Counted from the stretch's first letter, positions 33,669 to 42,375 are shown. The stretch: 64,000 bases of DNA from Occultella aeris (GCF_902703175.1 NZ_CACRYJ010000004.1:1-64000), one strand, 5' to 3'. The notes: generated by a model not told the origin, from the sequence alone. Made by a program: numbers and translations.

Positions 33669-34109
33669 TCACCACAGGGAAAGCGCCAGCGAGGTGGTCA
33701 CGCGCGGGACCAGCCAGAGCACCACAAGAGTCAGCCCGATCCCGGTCCCGATGCCGGCCGCGCCGCGGGGGCCACCCCGACGCAGTGCGTAGATCCCGGT
33801 GCCCAGGGCACCGAACGCGAGGATCAGCTGGAACCAGCCGCCGACGCGGAGTACCTGGAAGACGGCCCGGCTGTAGGAGCCGGTGCTGAAGGCGACGTTC
33901 TCCGCGACCTCGTAGGCGATCCAACCGACCAGCGCGACGAACCCGAGCACGAGGGCGGTCCGCCCGGCGGGGTTCGACGTGGCCGCCGAGCCGCCGAGGG
34001 ACACCGGTGCGTACGGGGACGCGGCCTGCGCGTACGGGGACGTGGGATCGGGTGGTGGGTCGCCGGGGCGCCAGCCCAGGGGCTGTGCAGAACCTGTCGG
34101 GTCACTCAC
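33669..34109 (-). CDS. Small membrane protein, paralogue of its neighbour
   Basis: 146 residues. N-terminal repeats of SPYA and a WRPGDPPPD segment precede three or four membrane helices (from about residue 50). It lies 51 bases upstream of its paralogue, probably the same transcript, and looks like a tandem duplication. GTG start with GGAG nearby. Function unknown. Confidence 0.68.
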   Translation of the reverse strand: MSDPTGSAQPLGWRPGDPPPDPTSPYAQAASPYAPVSLGGSAATSNPAGRTALVLGFVALVGWIAYEVAENVAFSTGSYSRAVFQVLRVGGWFQLILAFGALGTGIYALRRGGPRGAAGIGTGIGLTLVVLWLVPRVTTSLALSLW

Positions 34110-34265
34110 ATGGACTCCTTCGTCGTCGGCCCGTTTCCCCGACAGGGAACCAACCCGGCGTCGATCTGTCGAGGACCTCGGTGGGCAGGAGTGCCCATCG
34201 CGGGGAGCGCCGGCCCGCCGGTGGCCCGGCGCCGTCCAGAGCCGCCCTGGTCAGCCGCGATCGCG

Positions 34266-34271
34266 TACCGT
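34266..34271 (+). promoter_or_regulatory. -10 element TACCGT, probably leaderless
   Basis: TACCGT is followed by cgagtc and then GTG 34278. The same six-base spacer sequence separates -10 and start at 40400-40412. Confidence 0.55.
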
Positions 34272-34277
34272 CGAGTC

Positions 34278-35816
34278 GTGGCCGATCAGACCCCAGGAGA
34301 CGACGCGTCGCCGACGCCGACCGGTGCGCTCGGCGAGCCGCTGACGGGACAGATCCCAGCCGCTGGTCCCGCGACCGGTCCGGTGCGCAAGTCGGCCCGC
34401 ACCCCCACGGTGTGGAGCGTGCCGCAGCGCACCCTGCGGGCGCGGGCTCGCCGGGCGATGGCCGGGGACGGGCCGCCGACCGTGACGTTCGCGATGGTCC
34501 GCAAGGAGTCAGGCCTGACGGCGGAGGTGGAGCGGTCCGTCCTCGACCTGGTGCTGCGCACCGGGGAGGTCATGATCGCCACCGGCGCGCCGGTCGCGGA
34601 CACGACTGCGGTGATGCTGCGGCTGGCCGCGGCGTACGGCGTCACGAACTGCCAGGTGGACATCACGTTCATCTCGATCACGGCCTCGATCGACCGGGAC
34701 GACGACCCGGTCACGAAGGTCCGCGTCATCAACGTGCGCACCTCGGACTACAGCCGGCTCACCGATGTGACCCAGCTCGTCGACGAGGCCGGCGCCGGTA
34801 ATTTGTCCCTCGAGGCCGCGCACGAGCGGATGAACGTCATCCTGACCTCGCCGCACCCCTACCGGCGCTCGGTGGTCACGGTCGCCCTCGGCATGATGGC
34901 GGCCGGTGTCGCCGTGCTCCTCGGCGGCGGCCTCCCGGTGGCGGCGGTCGCCGCGGCCACCACGATGGTCATCGACCGGTCCCTGCGGTTCCTGCGCAAC
35001 CGCGGCCTGCCGTACCTGTTCCAGCAGGCGCTCGGGGCAGGCATCGCGACACTGGTCGCGCTGCTGATGCTGTGGGGCAAGCCCTATCTCGACATTTCCG
35101 ACCAGATGCTGCCGCCGTCCCTGGTCGTGGCGTCCGGGATCGTGGTGCTGCTGGCGGGCCTGTCGCTCGTGGGTGCGGCGCAGGACGCGATCTCCGGGTT
35201 CCCGCTCACCGCCGCGGCCCGGTCCTACGAGGTGGTGCTGTACACGGTCGGGATCGTCATCGGCATCGGGTTCGTCCTCGATGTGGGACGGCGGTTCGGG
35301 GTGCCCCTGAGCATCAGCGACGTGACCGGCGTCGCCACCGCGCTACCACTGCAGATCGCGTGCGGCGCGGTGATCGCCGGAGCGTGGTCGGTCGCCTCGT
35401 ACACGCGGATGCGCACCGTGCCGGTGGTGATGGGCGTCGGCGCGCTGGCCTCGGCCTCCTACGCGGTGTTCCTCGCCCTCGGCATGGGGCCGGCCGGCAG
35501 TTCCTTCGGCGCCGCCCTGGTGGTCGGGTTGCTCTCCGCCCTGGTCCAGCGCAGCATGCGGACGCCGTCGATGGTGATCGCCGTCTGTGGCATCACCCCG
35601 CTGCTGCCCGGCCTGGCGATCTATGCCGCGATGTTCGAGTTCGTCGATTCCGGGGATGTCATCACCGGCGCGGTGCGGCTGATCGCGGCGCTCTCGATCG
35701 GGCTCGCGCTCGCGGCCGGGGTCACGCTCGGGGAGTTCATCGGCACCCCACTCGGTCGCAACGCCGACCGCTGGCAGCGCAAGGTGCAGGCCAGGGCCCG
35801 CGGCACCCGGATCTGA
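34278..35816 (+). CDS. Threonine/serine exporter, ThrE family
   Basis: 512 residues. A cytoplasmic N-terminal domain (about 60-200) contains VLDLVLRTGEVMIATGAPVADTT, the family's opening motif, and is followed by ten hydrophobic helices in two groups of five (about 200-340 and 350-495). This matches fused ThrE, known in corynebacteria to export L-threonine and L-serine. GTG start at a leaderless -10. It stands alone between unrelated genes. Confidence 0.9.
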   Translation: MADQTPGDDASPTPTGALGEPLTGQIPAAGPATGPVRKSARTPTVWSVPQRTLRARARRAMAGDGPPTVTFAMVRKESGLTAEVERSVLDLVLRTGEVMIATGAPVADTTAVMLRLAAAYGVTNCQVDITFISITASIDRDDDPVTKVRVINVRTSDYSRLTDVTQLVDEAGAGNLSLEAAHERMNVILTSPHPYRRSVVTVALGMMAAGVAVLLGGGLPVAAVAAATTMVIDRSLRFLRNRGLPYLFQQALGAGIATLVALLMLWGKPYLDISDQMLPPSLVVASGIVVLLAGLSLVGAAQDAISGFPLTAAARSYEVVLYTVGIVIGIGFVLDVGRRFGVPLSISDVTGVATALPLQIACGAVIAGAWSVASYTRMRTVPVVMGVGALASASYAVFLALGMGPAGSSFGAALVVGLLSALVQRSMRTPSMVIAVCGITPLLPGLAIYAAMFEFVDSGDVITGAVRLIAALSIGLALAAGVTLGEFIGTPLGRNADRWQRKVQARARGTRI

Positions 35817-35907
35817 CATCGGAACGTGACCTTCGCCGACCGCGTGTGCGGTGGCGAGTAGCGCGGGAGGCGCCCATCATGGTTGGAGGCGACCAGGGAG
35901 GGCAGCA

Positions 35908-36663
35908 ATGCGGATCGTCGTCACGGGGGCCTCGGGGGTGCTCGGCACGCAGGTGGTCCACCGCGCCCGCGAACTCGGTCATCACGTGGTTCCTGCGAGC
36001 CGGCGCTGGGGCGTCGACCTGTCCACGGGAGAAGGGCTCGCGGCGGTGCTGGCCGGAGCCGACGCCGTGGTCCACACCGCCTGCAACCCGCGCCGCGCCC
36101 GGCTGGTCGACGTCGACGGCACCGTTCAGCTGCTCGCCGCGATCGCGACCATGGCCAGCCCGCCGCACCTGGTCTACGCCTCCCTCGTGGGCTGCTCGAC
36201 CTCCACCGCGCCCTACGCCCGCACGAAGCGCGCCGTCGAGACCCTCATCGAGGACAGCGGCCTGTCGGCGACCATCGTCCGGTCCACCCGGTTCCACCCC
36301 TCGGCCGCGTTCCTGGCTCGGGCCACGGCCCGCGCGCACCGTGACGTGTCGCCGGCGCCGGCACGTCCGGTCGACCCGGCCTGGGTCGCCGCCGAACTCG
36401 TGGAGTACGTCCTCGGCGGGCGCCCGGACGGCTGCATGCACGCGCCGGACCTCGCCGGGCCGGAGATGCTGACGACCGACCAGCTGGCCGACGCGGTGCT
36501 CGCCCACGACGGCCGGCCACACCGGTTCCTGCGGCTACCCGGGCTCGGGGGCCCGGCCCGGGCCTTCGCCACGGTCGCGGACCTGCCGGGTCCCGGCGCC
36601 CTGCTCGGCGGGGCCTCGTTCCGTGACTGGCTCGGGCAGCAGCCGCTGCCGATCAGGCGCTGA
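35908..36663 (+). CDS. NAD(P)-binding NmrA/atypical SDR protein
   Basis: 251 residues. The Rossmann motif VTGASGVLGTQVVHRARELGH at the start and a helix with ARTKRAVETLIEDSGL place it among atypical short-chain dehydrogenases of the NmrA/NDUFA9 type. The YxxxK dyad appears as YARTK. GGGAGGG precedes ATG 35908. Substrate unknown. It ends 10 bases from a convergent gene. Confidence 0.8.
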   Translation: MRIVVTGASGVLGTQVVHRARELGHHVVPASRRWGVDLSTGEGLAAVLAGADAVVHTACNPRRARLVDVDGTVQLLAAIATMASPPHLVYASLVGCSTSTAPYARTKRAVETLIEDSGLSATIVRSTRFHPSAAFLARATARAHRDVSPAPARPVDPAWVAAELVEYVLGGRPDGCMHAPDLAGPEMLTTDQLADAVLAHDGRPHRFLRLPGLGGPARAFATVADLPGPGALLGGASFRDWLGQQPLPIRR

Positions 36664-36673
36664 TCCGGGCGGG

Positions 36674-37102
36674 TCACCGGCCGGCGACGATGTCTCCCCG
36701 CTGCACCTGATCCTTGCCGAGCCCTTCCATGAGCAGACCGACCCGGTCGCCCGGGCCGGCCTCTCGGCGCAGGCGCCGTGCGGACTCGACGCCGGTGACT
36801 TCGCTGGAGACGACGTGGACGCCGTCGCGGATGATCGCGACCTGCTGTCCGGTCCGCGCCACACCGTCGGCCAGCGTCCCGGTCACGACCGTGCCGCGGC
36901 CGGTGATGGTGAAGGCATCCTCCACGACCAGGCTGAAGGCGCCCGGGACCGCCCGGGGCGGCGTCGCCGCCACCGGCGGACCGAAGTCCGACGGCGGAGC
37001 AACGGCGGGTGGGCCCGTCGCCGGCGCCGGGGGTCCGTTCACCTCGCGCAGGTAGGTGTCGACGGTCGAGGCGCTGTCGCGGTCCTTCTTCTTCCAGAAC
37101 AC
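36674..37102 (-). CDS. Stand-alone EF-Tu domain II-like protein
   Basis: 142 residues. A basic start (MFWKKKDRD) and a Pro/Ala-rich linker (to about 50) lead to a beta-barrel resembling domain II of EF-Tu: FSLVVEDAFTITGRGTVVTGTLADG and, at the end, GDRVGLLMEGLGKDQVQRGDIV. No GTPase domain is present, so it cannot act as a translation factor alone. It might be a tRNA- or protein-binding module. GTG start. Confidence 0.75.
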   Translation of the reverse strand: MFWKKKDRDSASTVDTYLREVNGPPAPATGPPAVAPPSDFGPPVAATPPRAVPGAFSLVVEDAFTITGRGTVVTGTLADGVARTGQQVAIIRDGVHVVSSEVTGVESARRLRREAGPGDRVGLLMEGLGKDQVQRGDIVAGR

Positions 37103-37138
37103 CCGCTCGAGGCTGACAAGCGACGCCGCATCCGCCCC

Positions 37139-38044
37139 TCACCGGGCGAGGTTGGCGTCCGGGGCGTCGAGCAGTTCGGTGATCGCGTGCGTTCCGATCG
37201 CCGCGAGCTCGGCGTTGTCGTCGGAGTGTTCCGCGAGGGCGGTGGCCAGCACCAGCGCCCACCCGCGGGCCCGGGCCCAGACGGCGTCGTCGACGCCGGT
37301 GCGCAGCGAGTACCGCACCACGAACTCGGCCCGGCCGGCACCGTCGAAGGTGAGCCACGCCGTCGCCAGGTCCGTGGCCGGGTCGCCGGAGGTGACGTCG
37401 CCGAAGTCGACGACGGCGCTCAGCCGGCCGCGCTCCACAAGCAGGTTCAGCGGATGGAGGTCACCGTGCAGCCACACCGGCGGCCCCGCGTGCACGGGGG
37501 CCGCCAGCAGCGTGCGCCACAGCGCGGAGAGCTCGTCGCTGCGCGGCACGTGACCGGACGCGAGCCGTCGGGTGACCGCGGCGTCCCTGGCCGCCAGCGG
37601 CACGCCCCGCACGGGATTGGGCGGCGCCCAGTCGGGCGCGGGTACGTGCAGGTCCGCGAGGAAGTCGGCGAGGCCGGCGGCCCAGAACCAGCGGGCCGCG
37701 ACCGCCTGGCCGATGGCCGGGTGCCCCGGCAGCCAGCGCAGCACGGACCAGGGCCAGGGGTAGTAGTCGGTCGGTTCGCCGGCCAGGCGCGGGCTCGGGA
37801 CGGGCACCCGGACCAGCCGGCGGATCGCCGGCAGGCTCAGCTGCTCGTGGCGCACCAGGTCAACGGCGGCCGCACGCCGGGGCAGGCGCAGCACGAAGTG
37901 TTCGCCCGCGCGGATCATGACGTTGTCCCAGCCGTTCGCGACCGTGTGCAGGAACGCCGTCGCGAGCTCGGGGAACTGGTCGGTGAGGAGGCGGCGGGCG
38001 AGGTCGGTGGTGATCTCCACCTCGGCCGGGGGCATGTCGGGCAT
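37139..38044 (-). CDS. Aminoglycoside phosphotransferase-family kinase
   Basis: 301 residues with the APH/choline-kinase fold. The catalytic loop is LHGDLHPLNLL and the metal-binding Asp lies in VVDFGDVTSGDPATDLA. The substrate may be an aminoglycoside or a metabolite; many genomic members are not resistance enzymes. ATG 38044 lies 9 bases after the stop of the upstream phosphoribosyltransferase gene, so the two probably share a transcript. Confidence 0.85.
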   Translation of the reverse strand: MPDMPPAEVEITTDLARRLLTDQFPELATAFLHTVANGWDNVMIRAGEHFVLRLPRRAAAVDLVRHEQLSLPAIRRLVRVPVPSPRLAGEPTDYYPWPWSVLRWLPGHPAIGQAVAARWFWAAGLADFLADLHVPAPDWAPPNPVRGVPLAARDAAVTRRLASGHVPRSDELSALWRTLLAAPVHAGPPVWLHGDLHPLNLLVERGRLSAVVDFGDVTSGDPATDLATAWLTFDGAGRAEFVVRYSLRTGVDDAVWARARGWALVLATALAEHSDDNAELAAIGTHAITELLDAPDANLAR

Positions 38045-38053
38045 CGGCCGAGC

Positions 38054-38620
38054 TCAGCCGTTCTCGCCGGGCGCATCGGAGGAGCCGGTGACCGGCGGCT
38101 GGGCGGACCACGGGAACGAGATCCACCGGTCGGTCCGGCGCCACGTGTAGTCCGGCTCGATCACCGACCGCGGCTTCGTGTAGAGCACGGCGCTGCGGGC
38201 TTCCACGGGCAGGTGCTCGCCGGCCTCGATCCGGCCGTCGCCGTCGAGGTCGATCGGCAGGCCGCGCTGTAGCAGGTCCATGACCACCCGGAGCGTGTGC
38301 CCGGAGTCCGCGACGTCGTCGACGACGAGGACCTTGGCGTCGGCAAGCACGGTGGTGTCGAGCAACGGGGGCAGCACCACCGGTTCGGGCAGCGTCTCGG
38401 CGACGTCCGTGTAGAACTCGACGTTCATCGTGCCCATCGCCTTCACCCCGAGCGCGTACGCGATCGCACCCGCCGGCACCAGCCCGCCGCGGGCCACTGC
38501 GATCACCAGGTCTGGCATCCACCCACTCGCGACCACCTCGCGCGCCAGTTCACGGGCCGCCTCACCGAACCTGTTCCAGGGCAGGACTTCCAGGGCAGGG
38601 GTGCGCGGGGACTCGGACAT
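38054..38620 (-). CDS. Purine-type phosphoribosyltransferase
   Basis: 188 residues. The PRPP-binding motif is VLVVDDVADSGHTL (about 98-111), preceded by the flexible-loop region and ARGGLVPAGAIAYAL (about 45-58). The layout matches xanthine/hypoxanthine-type enzymes that salvage a base to its nucleotide. GDGR within the acidic segment near 130 is an unusual insertion. ATG at 38620 fits a leaderless promoter. Confidence 0.82.
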   Translation of the reverse strand: MSESPRTPALEVLPWNRFGEAARELAREVVASGWMPDLVIAVARGGLVPAGAIAYALGVKAMGTMNVEFYTDVAETLPEPVVLPPLLDTTVLADAKVLVVDDVADSGHTLRVVMDLLQRGLPIDLDGDGRIEAGEHLPVEARSAVLYTKPRSVIEPDYTWRRTDRWISFPWSAQPPVTGSSDAPGENG

Positions 38621-38626
38621 GGGCCA

Positions 38627-38632
38627 AATGTA
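38627..38632 (-). promoter_or_regulatory. -10 element TACATT, probably leaderless
   Basis: On the minus strand TACATT is 6 bases upstream of the ATG at 38620. Confidence 0.5.
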
Positions 38633-38717
38633 ATGGAGGTGGCGCGCGTGCCGTCGGCACGTCCGGCCGTGGTGGAATTGGGCCGGATCTTCCGACCCTG
38701 AACGGAGCAGAACCGGG

Positions 38718-39701
38718 ATGGACACTGTCATCGGCGTCGACCTCGGCGGCACCAAGACGGCCGCCGCACTCGTCGCCGCCGACGGCAACCTGCGCGGGTT
38801 GCGTGAGGTGCCCACGCCCGCGACGGCAGGCCCGGACGCGGTGCTCGACGCCGTGGCCGGCGTGGTGCGGCAGGTCGCCGCCGACCTGGGTACGCAAGCC
38901 GGCGACGGCGGATCGCCCGTCGGCCTCGGCGTCGCCAGTGCCGGGGTGGTCGAGGCGCAGAGCGGCCGGATCATCTCCGCGACCGACGCGATCACGGCGT
39001 GGGCCGGGACGGACGTCGCCGGTGGCCTGCGGGCCCGACTCACCGACGTGTTCGCCCCGGACGCGGTAGTCGGGGTGCTCAACGACGTGGACGCCCATGC
39101 CGTGGGAGAGGCGTGGATCGGGGCCGGCGCAGGGCGTGAGGTCGTCCTCATGGTGGCCGCGGGCACCGGGATCGGCGCCGGTCTGGTCGCCGGTGGCCTG
39201 CCGTGGCGCGGAGCCCACCACAGCGCCGGCGAGCTCGGCCACCTGCCGTCGCCGGACGCCGTCGGACTCACCTGCACCTGCGGGCGGGACGGCCATCTGG
39301 AGGCCATTGCCGCCGGGCCGGCGATCCACCGCCGGTACCTCGCCCTCGGGGGCGATCCCGCCAGCGCGGACACGCGCGACGTGGCCCGCCGCGCAGCCGC
39401 CGGGGAGGAGCTGGCCGTCCGGGCGCTGACGGACACCGGCCGCGCGCTCGGCCGGGGCATCGCCGGGATCGTGACGATGCTGGACCCGGACGTCGTGGTC
39501 GTCGGCGGTGGCGCCGCCGGTGCCGGCGAACTCTGGTGGCGGCCCATGGAGGACGAACTGCGCCGCGAACTCATCCCGCCGTTGGCCGGCATCGAGCTGC
39601 GGCCGGCCCGGCTCGGTCCCGGTGCGGCGATCGCCGGCGCGGCCCGGTGGCTGCGCCTGGGCCGTCCCTGGATCGGTGCGGCCGTGGACGCGGACGCGTG
39701 A
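38718..39701 (+). CDS. nanK: ROK-family sugar kinase, candidate N-acetylmannosamine kinase
   Basis: 327 residues. ATP motif DLGGTKTAAAL at the N-terminus, the catalytic Asp in LNDVDAHAVGEA and GTGIGAGLV follow. The zinc site has GELGH and CTCGRDGHLE, where the third Cys of the usual motif is His. Alone it could be a glucokinase, but it overlaps a NanE epimerase gene by four bases, which favours ManNAc kinase. No other sialic-acid genes are present. GGAG before ATG. Confidence 0.78.
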   Translation: MDTVIGVDLGGTKTAAALVAADGNLRGLREVPTPATAGPDAVLDAVAGVVRQVAADLGTQAGDGGSPVGLGVASAGVVEAQSGRIISATDAITAWAGTDVAGGLRARLTDVFAPDAVVGVLNDVDAHAVGEAWIGAGAGREVVLMVAAGTGIGAGLVAGGLPWRGAHHSAGELGHLPSPDAVGLTCTCGRDGHLEAIAAGPAIHRRYLALGGDPASADTRDVARRAAAGEELAVRALTDTGRALGRGIAGIVTMLDPDVVVVGGGAAGAGELWWRPMEDELRRELIPPLAGIELRPARLGPGAAIAGAARWLRLGRPWIGAAVDADA

Positions 39702-40402
39702 CGAGCGGATCCGGGATGGACCTCGCCGGCCTGCTCGAGACCCTGCGCGACACCCTCATCGTGTCCTGCCAGGCCTATCCCGGGGAGCCGATGCGGGACC
39801 CGGACGTCATGTCCAGGGTCGCCCGGGCCGCCGTGATCGGTGGCGCGGCCGCGGTGCGGGTGCAAGGACTCGCGGACATCCGCGCGACCGTCGCTGCCGT
39901 CGACGTGCCGGTGGTCGGCCTGTGGAAGGACGGGCCGGACGGCGTGTTCATCACCCCGACCCTCGAGCACGCGCGTGCCGTGGCGGACGCCGGCGCGCAG
40001 ATCGTCGCCGTGGACGGCACCCGCCGCCCCCGACCGGACGGCCTCACGCTCGCGCAGACCGTTGCCGGCCTCCGCGACACCCACGACGTGCTCGTCATGG
40101 CTGACTGCGGCTCCCTCGAGGACGCCGTGGCCGCGCAGGAGGCGGGCGCGGACCTGCTCGGCACCACCTTGGCCGGGTACACCGGCGAACGTCCGCGGAC
40201 GGACGGCCCGGACCTCGACCTGATCGCCCTGATCGCGGTCACATGCGAGGTGCCGGTGATCGCCGAGGGCCGCATCCACACTCCCGCCGCTGCCGCGCAG
40301 GCGCGCCGGGCCGGGGCGTTCGCCGTCTGCGTCGGCACCGCGATCACGCACCCGAGCACCATCACCGGCTGGTTCGTCGACGCCATCGCCGCCGACGGGT
40401 AG
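39698..40402 (+). CDS. nanE: N-acetylmannosamine-6-phosphate 2-epimerase
   Basis: 234 residues, TIM barrel. The family stretches are present: SCQAYPGEPM near the N-terminus, VMADCGSLEDAVAAQEAGAD in the middle (about 130-150) and VIAEGRIHTP then FAVCVGTAITHP near the end. It converts ManNAc-6-P to GlcNAc-6-P. GTG 39698 overlaps the kinase stop (GTGA). Confidence 0.88.
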   Translation: MTSGSGMDLAGLLETLRDTLIVSCQAYPGEPMRDPDVMSRVARAAVIGGAAAVRVQGLADIRATVAAVDVPVVGLWKDGPDGVFITPTLEHARAVADAGAQIVAVDGTRRPRPDGLTLAQTVAGLRDTHDVLVMADCGSLEDAVAAQEAGADLLGTTLAGYTGERPRTDGPDLDLIALIAVTCEVPVIAEGRIHTPAAAAQARRAGAFAVCVGTAITHPSTITGWFVDAIAADG

Positions 40403-40405
40403 CGT
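40400..40405 (+). promoter_or_regulatory. -10 element TAGCGT, probably leaderless
   Basis: TAGCGT overlaps the nanE stop codon and is followed by cgagtc and GTG 40412, the same spacer as at 34272-34277. Confidence 0.5.
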
Positions 40406-40411
40406 CGAGTC

Positions 40412-41428
40412 GTGGATCCGATCGACGCGCTGGAGCGGGTGGCGTTCCTGCTCGAGCGCGACCTCGCCGACACCCACCGGATCCAGGCGTTCCGCCGGGC
40501 CGCACGCCGGCTGCGCGGGCTCGGGCCGGACGAACTCGCGTCGCGGCTCGCCGCCGGCACGCTCACGGAACTCCCCGACGTCGGACCGCGCACCGCGGGC
40601 GTTGCCATGGCGGTCGCACGCGGGGAACTGCCGGACTACCTGGCGGACCTGGAGTCAGCCGCCGGTCCGCTCGTCGACGGGGCCGCCGAGGTGCGCGGCT
40701 GGCTGCGCGGCGACCTGCACACCCACTCGGACGCCTCCGACGGCGGCAGCCCGGTCGGCGAGATGGCCGCGACCGCGATCGACCTAGGGCATGAGTACGT
40801 CGCGCTGACCGACCACTCGCCGCGCCTGACCGTGGCGCGCGGGTTGTCCCCGGAGCGGCTGCGCGCCCAGATCGCACAGGTCGCCGCGCTGAACGCCGAG
40901 CTCGCGCCGTTCCGGATCCTCACCGGCGTGGAGGCGGACATTCTCGAGAACGGCATGCTCGACGGCGAGCCCGACCTCCTCGACGAGGTCGACATCGTGG
41001 TCGCGAGCGTGCACTCGGCGCTACGGATGCCGGCCGAGCAGATGACGCTGCGGATGGTCACCGCGATCGCGAACCCGCGCGTGGACGTGCTCGGACACTG
41101 CACCGGTCGCCGGGTCATGGGCGGACGTGGCACCCGGCCGGAGTCCGAGTTCGACGCGGAGATCGTGTTCGAGGCGTGCCGCCGGTTCGGCGTCGCCGTG
41201 GAGATCAACTCACGCCCCGAGCGACGGGACCCGCCCACCCGGTTGCTCCGCCTCGCCGTCGAGATGGACTGCGTGTTCGCGATCGACTCCGACGCGCACG
41301 CCCCCGGCCAGCTCGACCTGCTCGACCACGGGTGCGCACGCGCCGCTGCCGCCGGCCTCACACCGGACCGGATCGTGAACTCCTGGGCCGCCCCGACGCT
41401 GCTCGAATGGACCCGCGTGAACGGGTAG
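40412..41428 (+). CDS. PHP-domain phosphoesterase with helix-hairpin-helix N-terminus
   Basis: 338 residues. The N-terminal helical domain (about 1-90), with LTELPDVGPRTAGVAM, resembles the HhH DNA-binding part of PolX. The PHP domain (about 100-335) has GDLHTHSDASDGG, LTDHSPR, GVEADIL, SVHSAL and FAIDSDAHAP, a full metal-binding set. The polymerase domain of PolX is absent. It may be a DNA-end or phosphate-ester hydrolase. Confidence 0.82.
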   Translation: MDPIDALERVAFLLERDLADTHRIQAFRRAARRLRGLGPDELASRLAAGTLTELPDVGPRTAGVAMAVARGELPDYLADLESAAGPLVDGAAEVRGWLRGDLHTHSDASDGGSPVGEMAATAIDLGHEYVALTDHSPRLTVARGLSPERLRAQIAQVAALNAELAPFRILTGVEADILENGMLDGEPDLLDEVDIVVASVHSALRMPAEQMTLRMVTAIANPRVDVLGHCTGRRVMGGRGTRPESEFDAEIVFEACRRFGVAVEINSRPERRDPPTRLLRLAVEMDCVFAIDSDAHAPGQLDLLDHGCARAAAAGLTPDRIVNSWAAPTLLEWTRVNG

Positions 41429-41468
41429 ATTGGGGACCTGAAGACCGACCACCACGAAGGATCCGACG

Positions 41469-41735
41469 ATGGCTGAGCGCACGGCGACGATTGGCTCGCC
41501 GGTGGGGTTGCACGCCCGCCCGGCGGCGATCTTCACCCGCGCCGCCGAGGACTCCGGCATCCAGGTGCGGATCTCCAAGAACGGATCGGTGCCCCAGGAC
41601 GCGGCGAGCATCCTCGGCGTGATGACGATCGGCGCGAAGTACGGGGACACCGTCACCCTGCACGCCGAGGGCGCGCGGGCCGCGCGGGTCCTCGAGGAAC
41701 TGGCCGAACTCCTCTCCCGCGACCTCGACGCCTGA
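41469..41735 (+). CDS. ptsH: Phosphocarrier protein HPr
   Basis: 88 residues. The phosphorylated His15 lies in GLHARPA. The regulatory-serine region reads AASILGVM, with Ser47. HPr relays phosphate from enzyme I to sugar-specific PTS components; none of these is in the window. GAAGGA precedes the ATG. It is followed 6 bases later by a TetR gene. Confidence 0.93.
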   Translation: MAERTATIGSPVGLHARPAAIFTRAAEDSGIQVRISKNGSVPQDAASILGVMTIGAKYGDTVTLHAEGARAARVLEELAELLSRDLDA

Positions 41736-41741
41736 CCGCGG

Positions 41742-42311
41742 ATGTCGCGCCGCGAGGATGTCGACCGCCGTATCTACGCGGCGGCGATGAACCTGCTCCG
41801 CACCCATGGCCCGCTGGCCGTGACGGTCGAGGCGGTCGCCGCCGAGTCCGGGGTCGCCCGGACCACGATCTACCGGCGCCACAAGGACCGGGACGCGGTC
41901 CTCGCGGCGGCGCTCGGCGACCACATGGCGAGCCGGGTCGTCGAACCGGGCGATGACGTCTGGCGGGACATGCGCGCCGCGGTCGAGTCCCTGATCGCCA
42001 CCCTGGAGGGCGGCCCCGGGTCCGGCGTGTTCCTCGGACTGGTGCAGAGCGGGGACCGGGACCAGGTGGAACTCATCCGGGACAAGCTGCTGCGGCCGCG
42101 GATCGCGCTCGCGGTGGAGCGGCTGCGGGACGGCGTCGCGACCGGGCAGGTGCGCCCCGACGCGGACATCGAGGTCGCCGTCGACCTGCTCCTCGGCGCC
42201 GTGGCGGCCCGGTTCGCCCACTCGGGAACATTTCCGCCGGGCTGGGCCGGCTCGGTCGTGTCGACCCTGCGGGTCGCACTGCAGGCGGACTGCGACCCAT
42301 CCGAAGGATGA
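41742..42311 (+). CDS. TetR-family regulator next to the ether-lipid-type operon
   Basis: 189 residues. The helix-turn-helix (about 8-52) includes LAVTVEAVAAESGVARTTIYRRHKDRDAVL. The C-terminal domain (about 80-185) resembles the TetR_C_11 type. It is codirectional with the lipid operon and 128 bases upstream of it. A perfect 21-bp palindrome lies in that gap, so this protein is the leading candidate regulator of the operon, perhaps sensing acyl-CoA. Confidence 0.87.
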   Translation: MSRREDVDRRIYAAAMNLLRTHGPLAVTVEAVAAESGVARTTIYRRHKDRDAVLAAALGDHMASRVVEPGDDVWRDMRAAVESLIATLEGGPGSGVFLGLVQSGDRDQVELIRDKLLRPRIALAVERLRDGVATGQVRPDADIEVAVDLLLGAVAARFAHSGTFPPGWAGSVVSTLRVALQADCDPSEG

Positions 42312-42337
42312 TGTGGCACGAACTCCGGGTAAGGCCG

Positions 42338-42375
42338 TAGGCTCGGACCGTTAGGCGCTACACGGTGTGTAGCGC
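42338..42375 (+). promoter_or_regulatory. Promoter and 21-bp palindromic operator of the lipid operon
   Basis: TAGGCT (42338-42343) is a candidate -10. Just downstream, gcgctacac (42355-42363) and gtgtagcgc (42367-42375) are exact reverse complements around a 3-base centre. Size and position fit a TetR-family operator acting as a roadblock. No T tract follows, so a terminator is less likely. Confidence 0.65.

Noticed and set aside
32961-34277. Long N-terminal extension of the ThrE exporter
   Set aside because: The frame crosses two oppositely directed membrane-protein genes; ThrE similarity and a leaderless -10 place the start at 34278.
38621-40477. N-terminal extension of the phosphoribosyltransferase
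   Set aside because: It is antisense to the overlapping nanK and nanE genes; the PRT domain begins near ATG 38620.
42355-42375. Reading the 21-bp palindrome as the terminator of the TetR gene
   Set aside because: A 3-base loop and the absence of a T tract, plus its position after a -10-like element, fit an operator better, although termination is not excluded.
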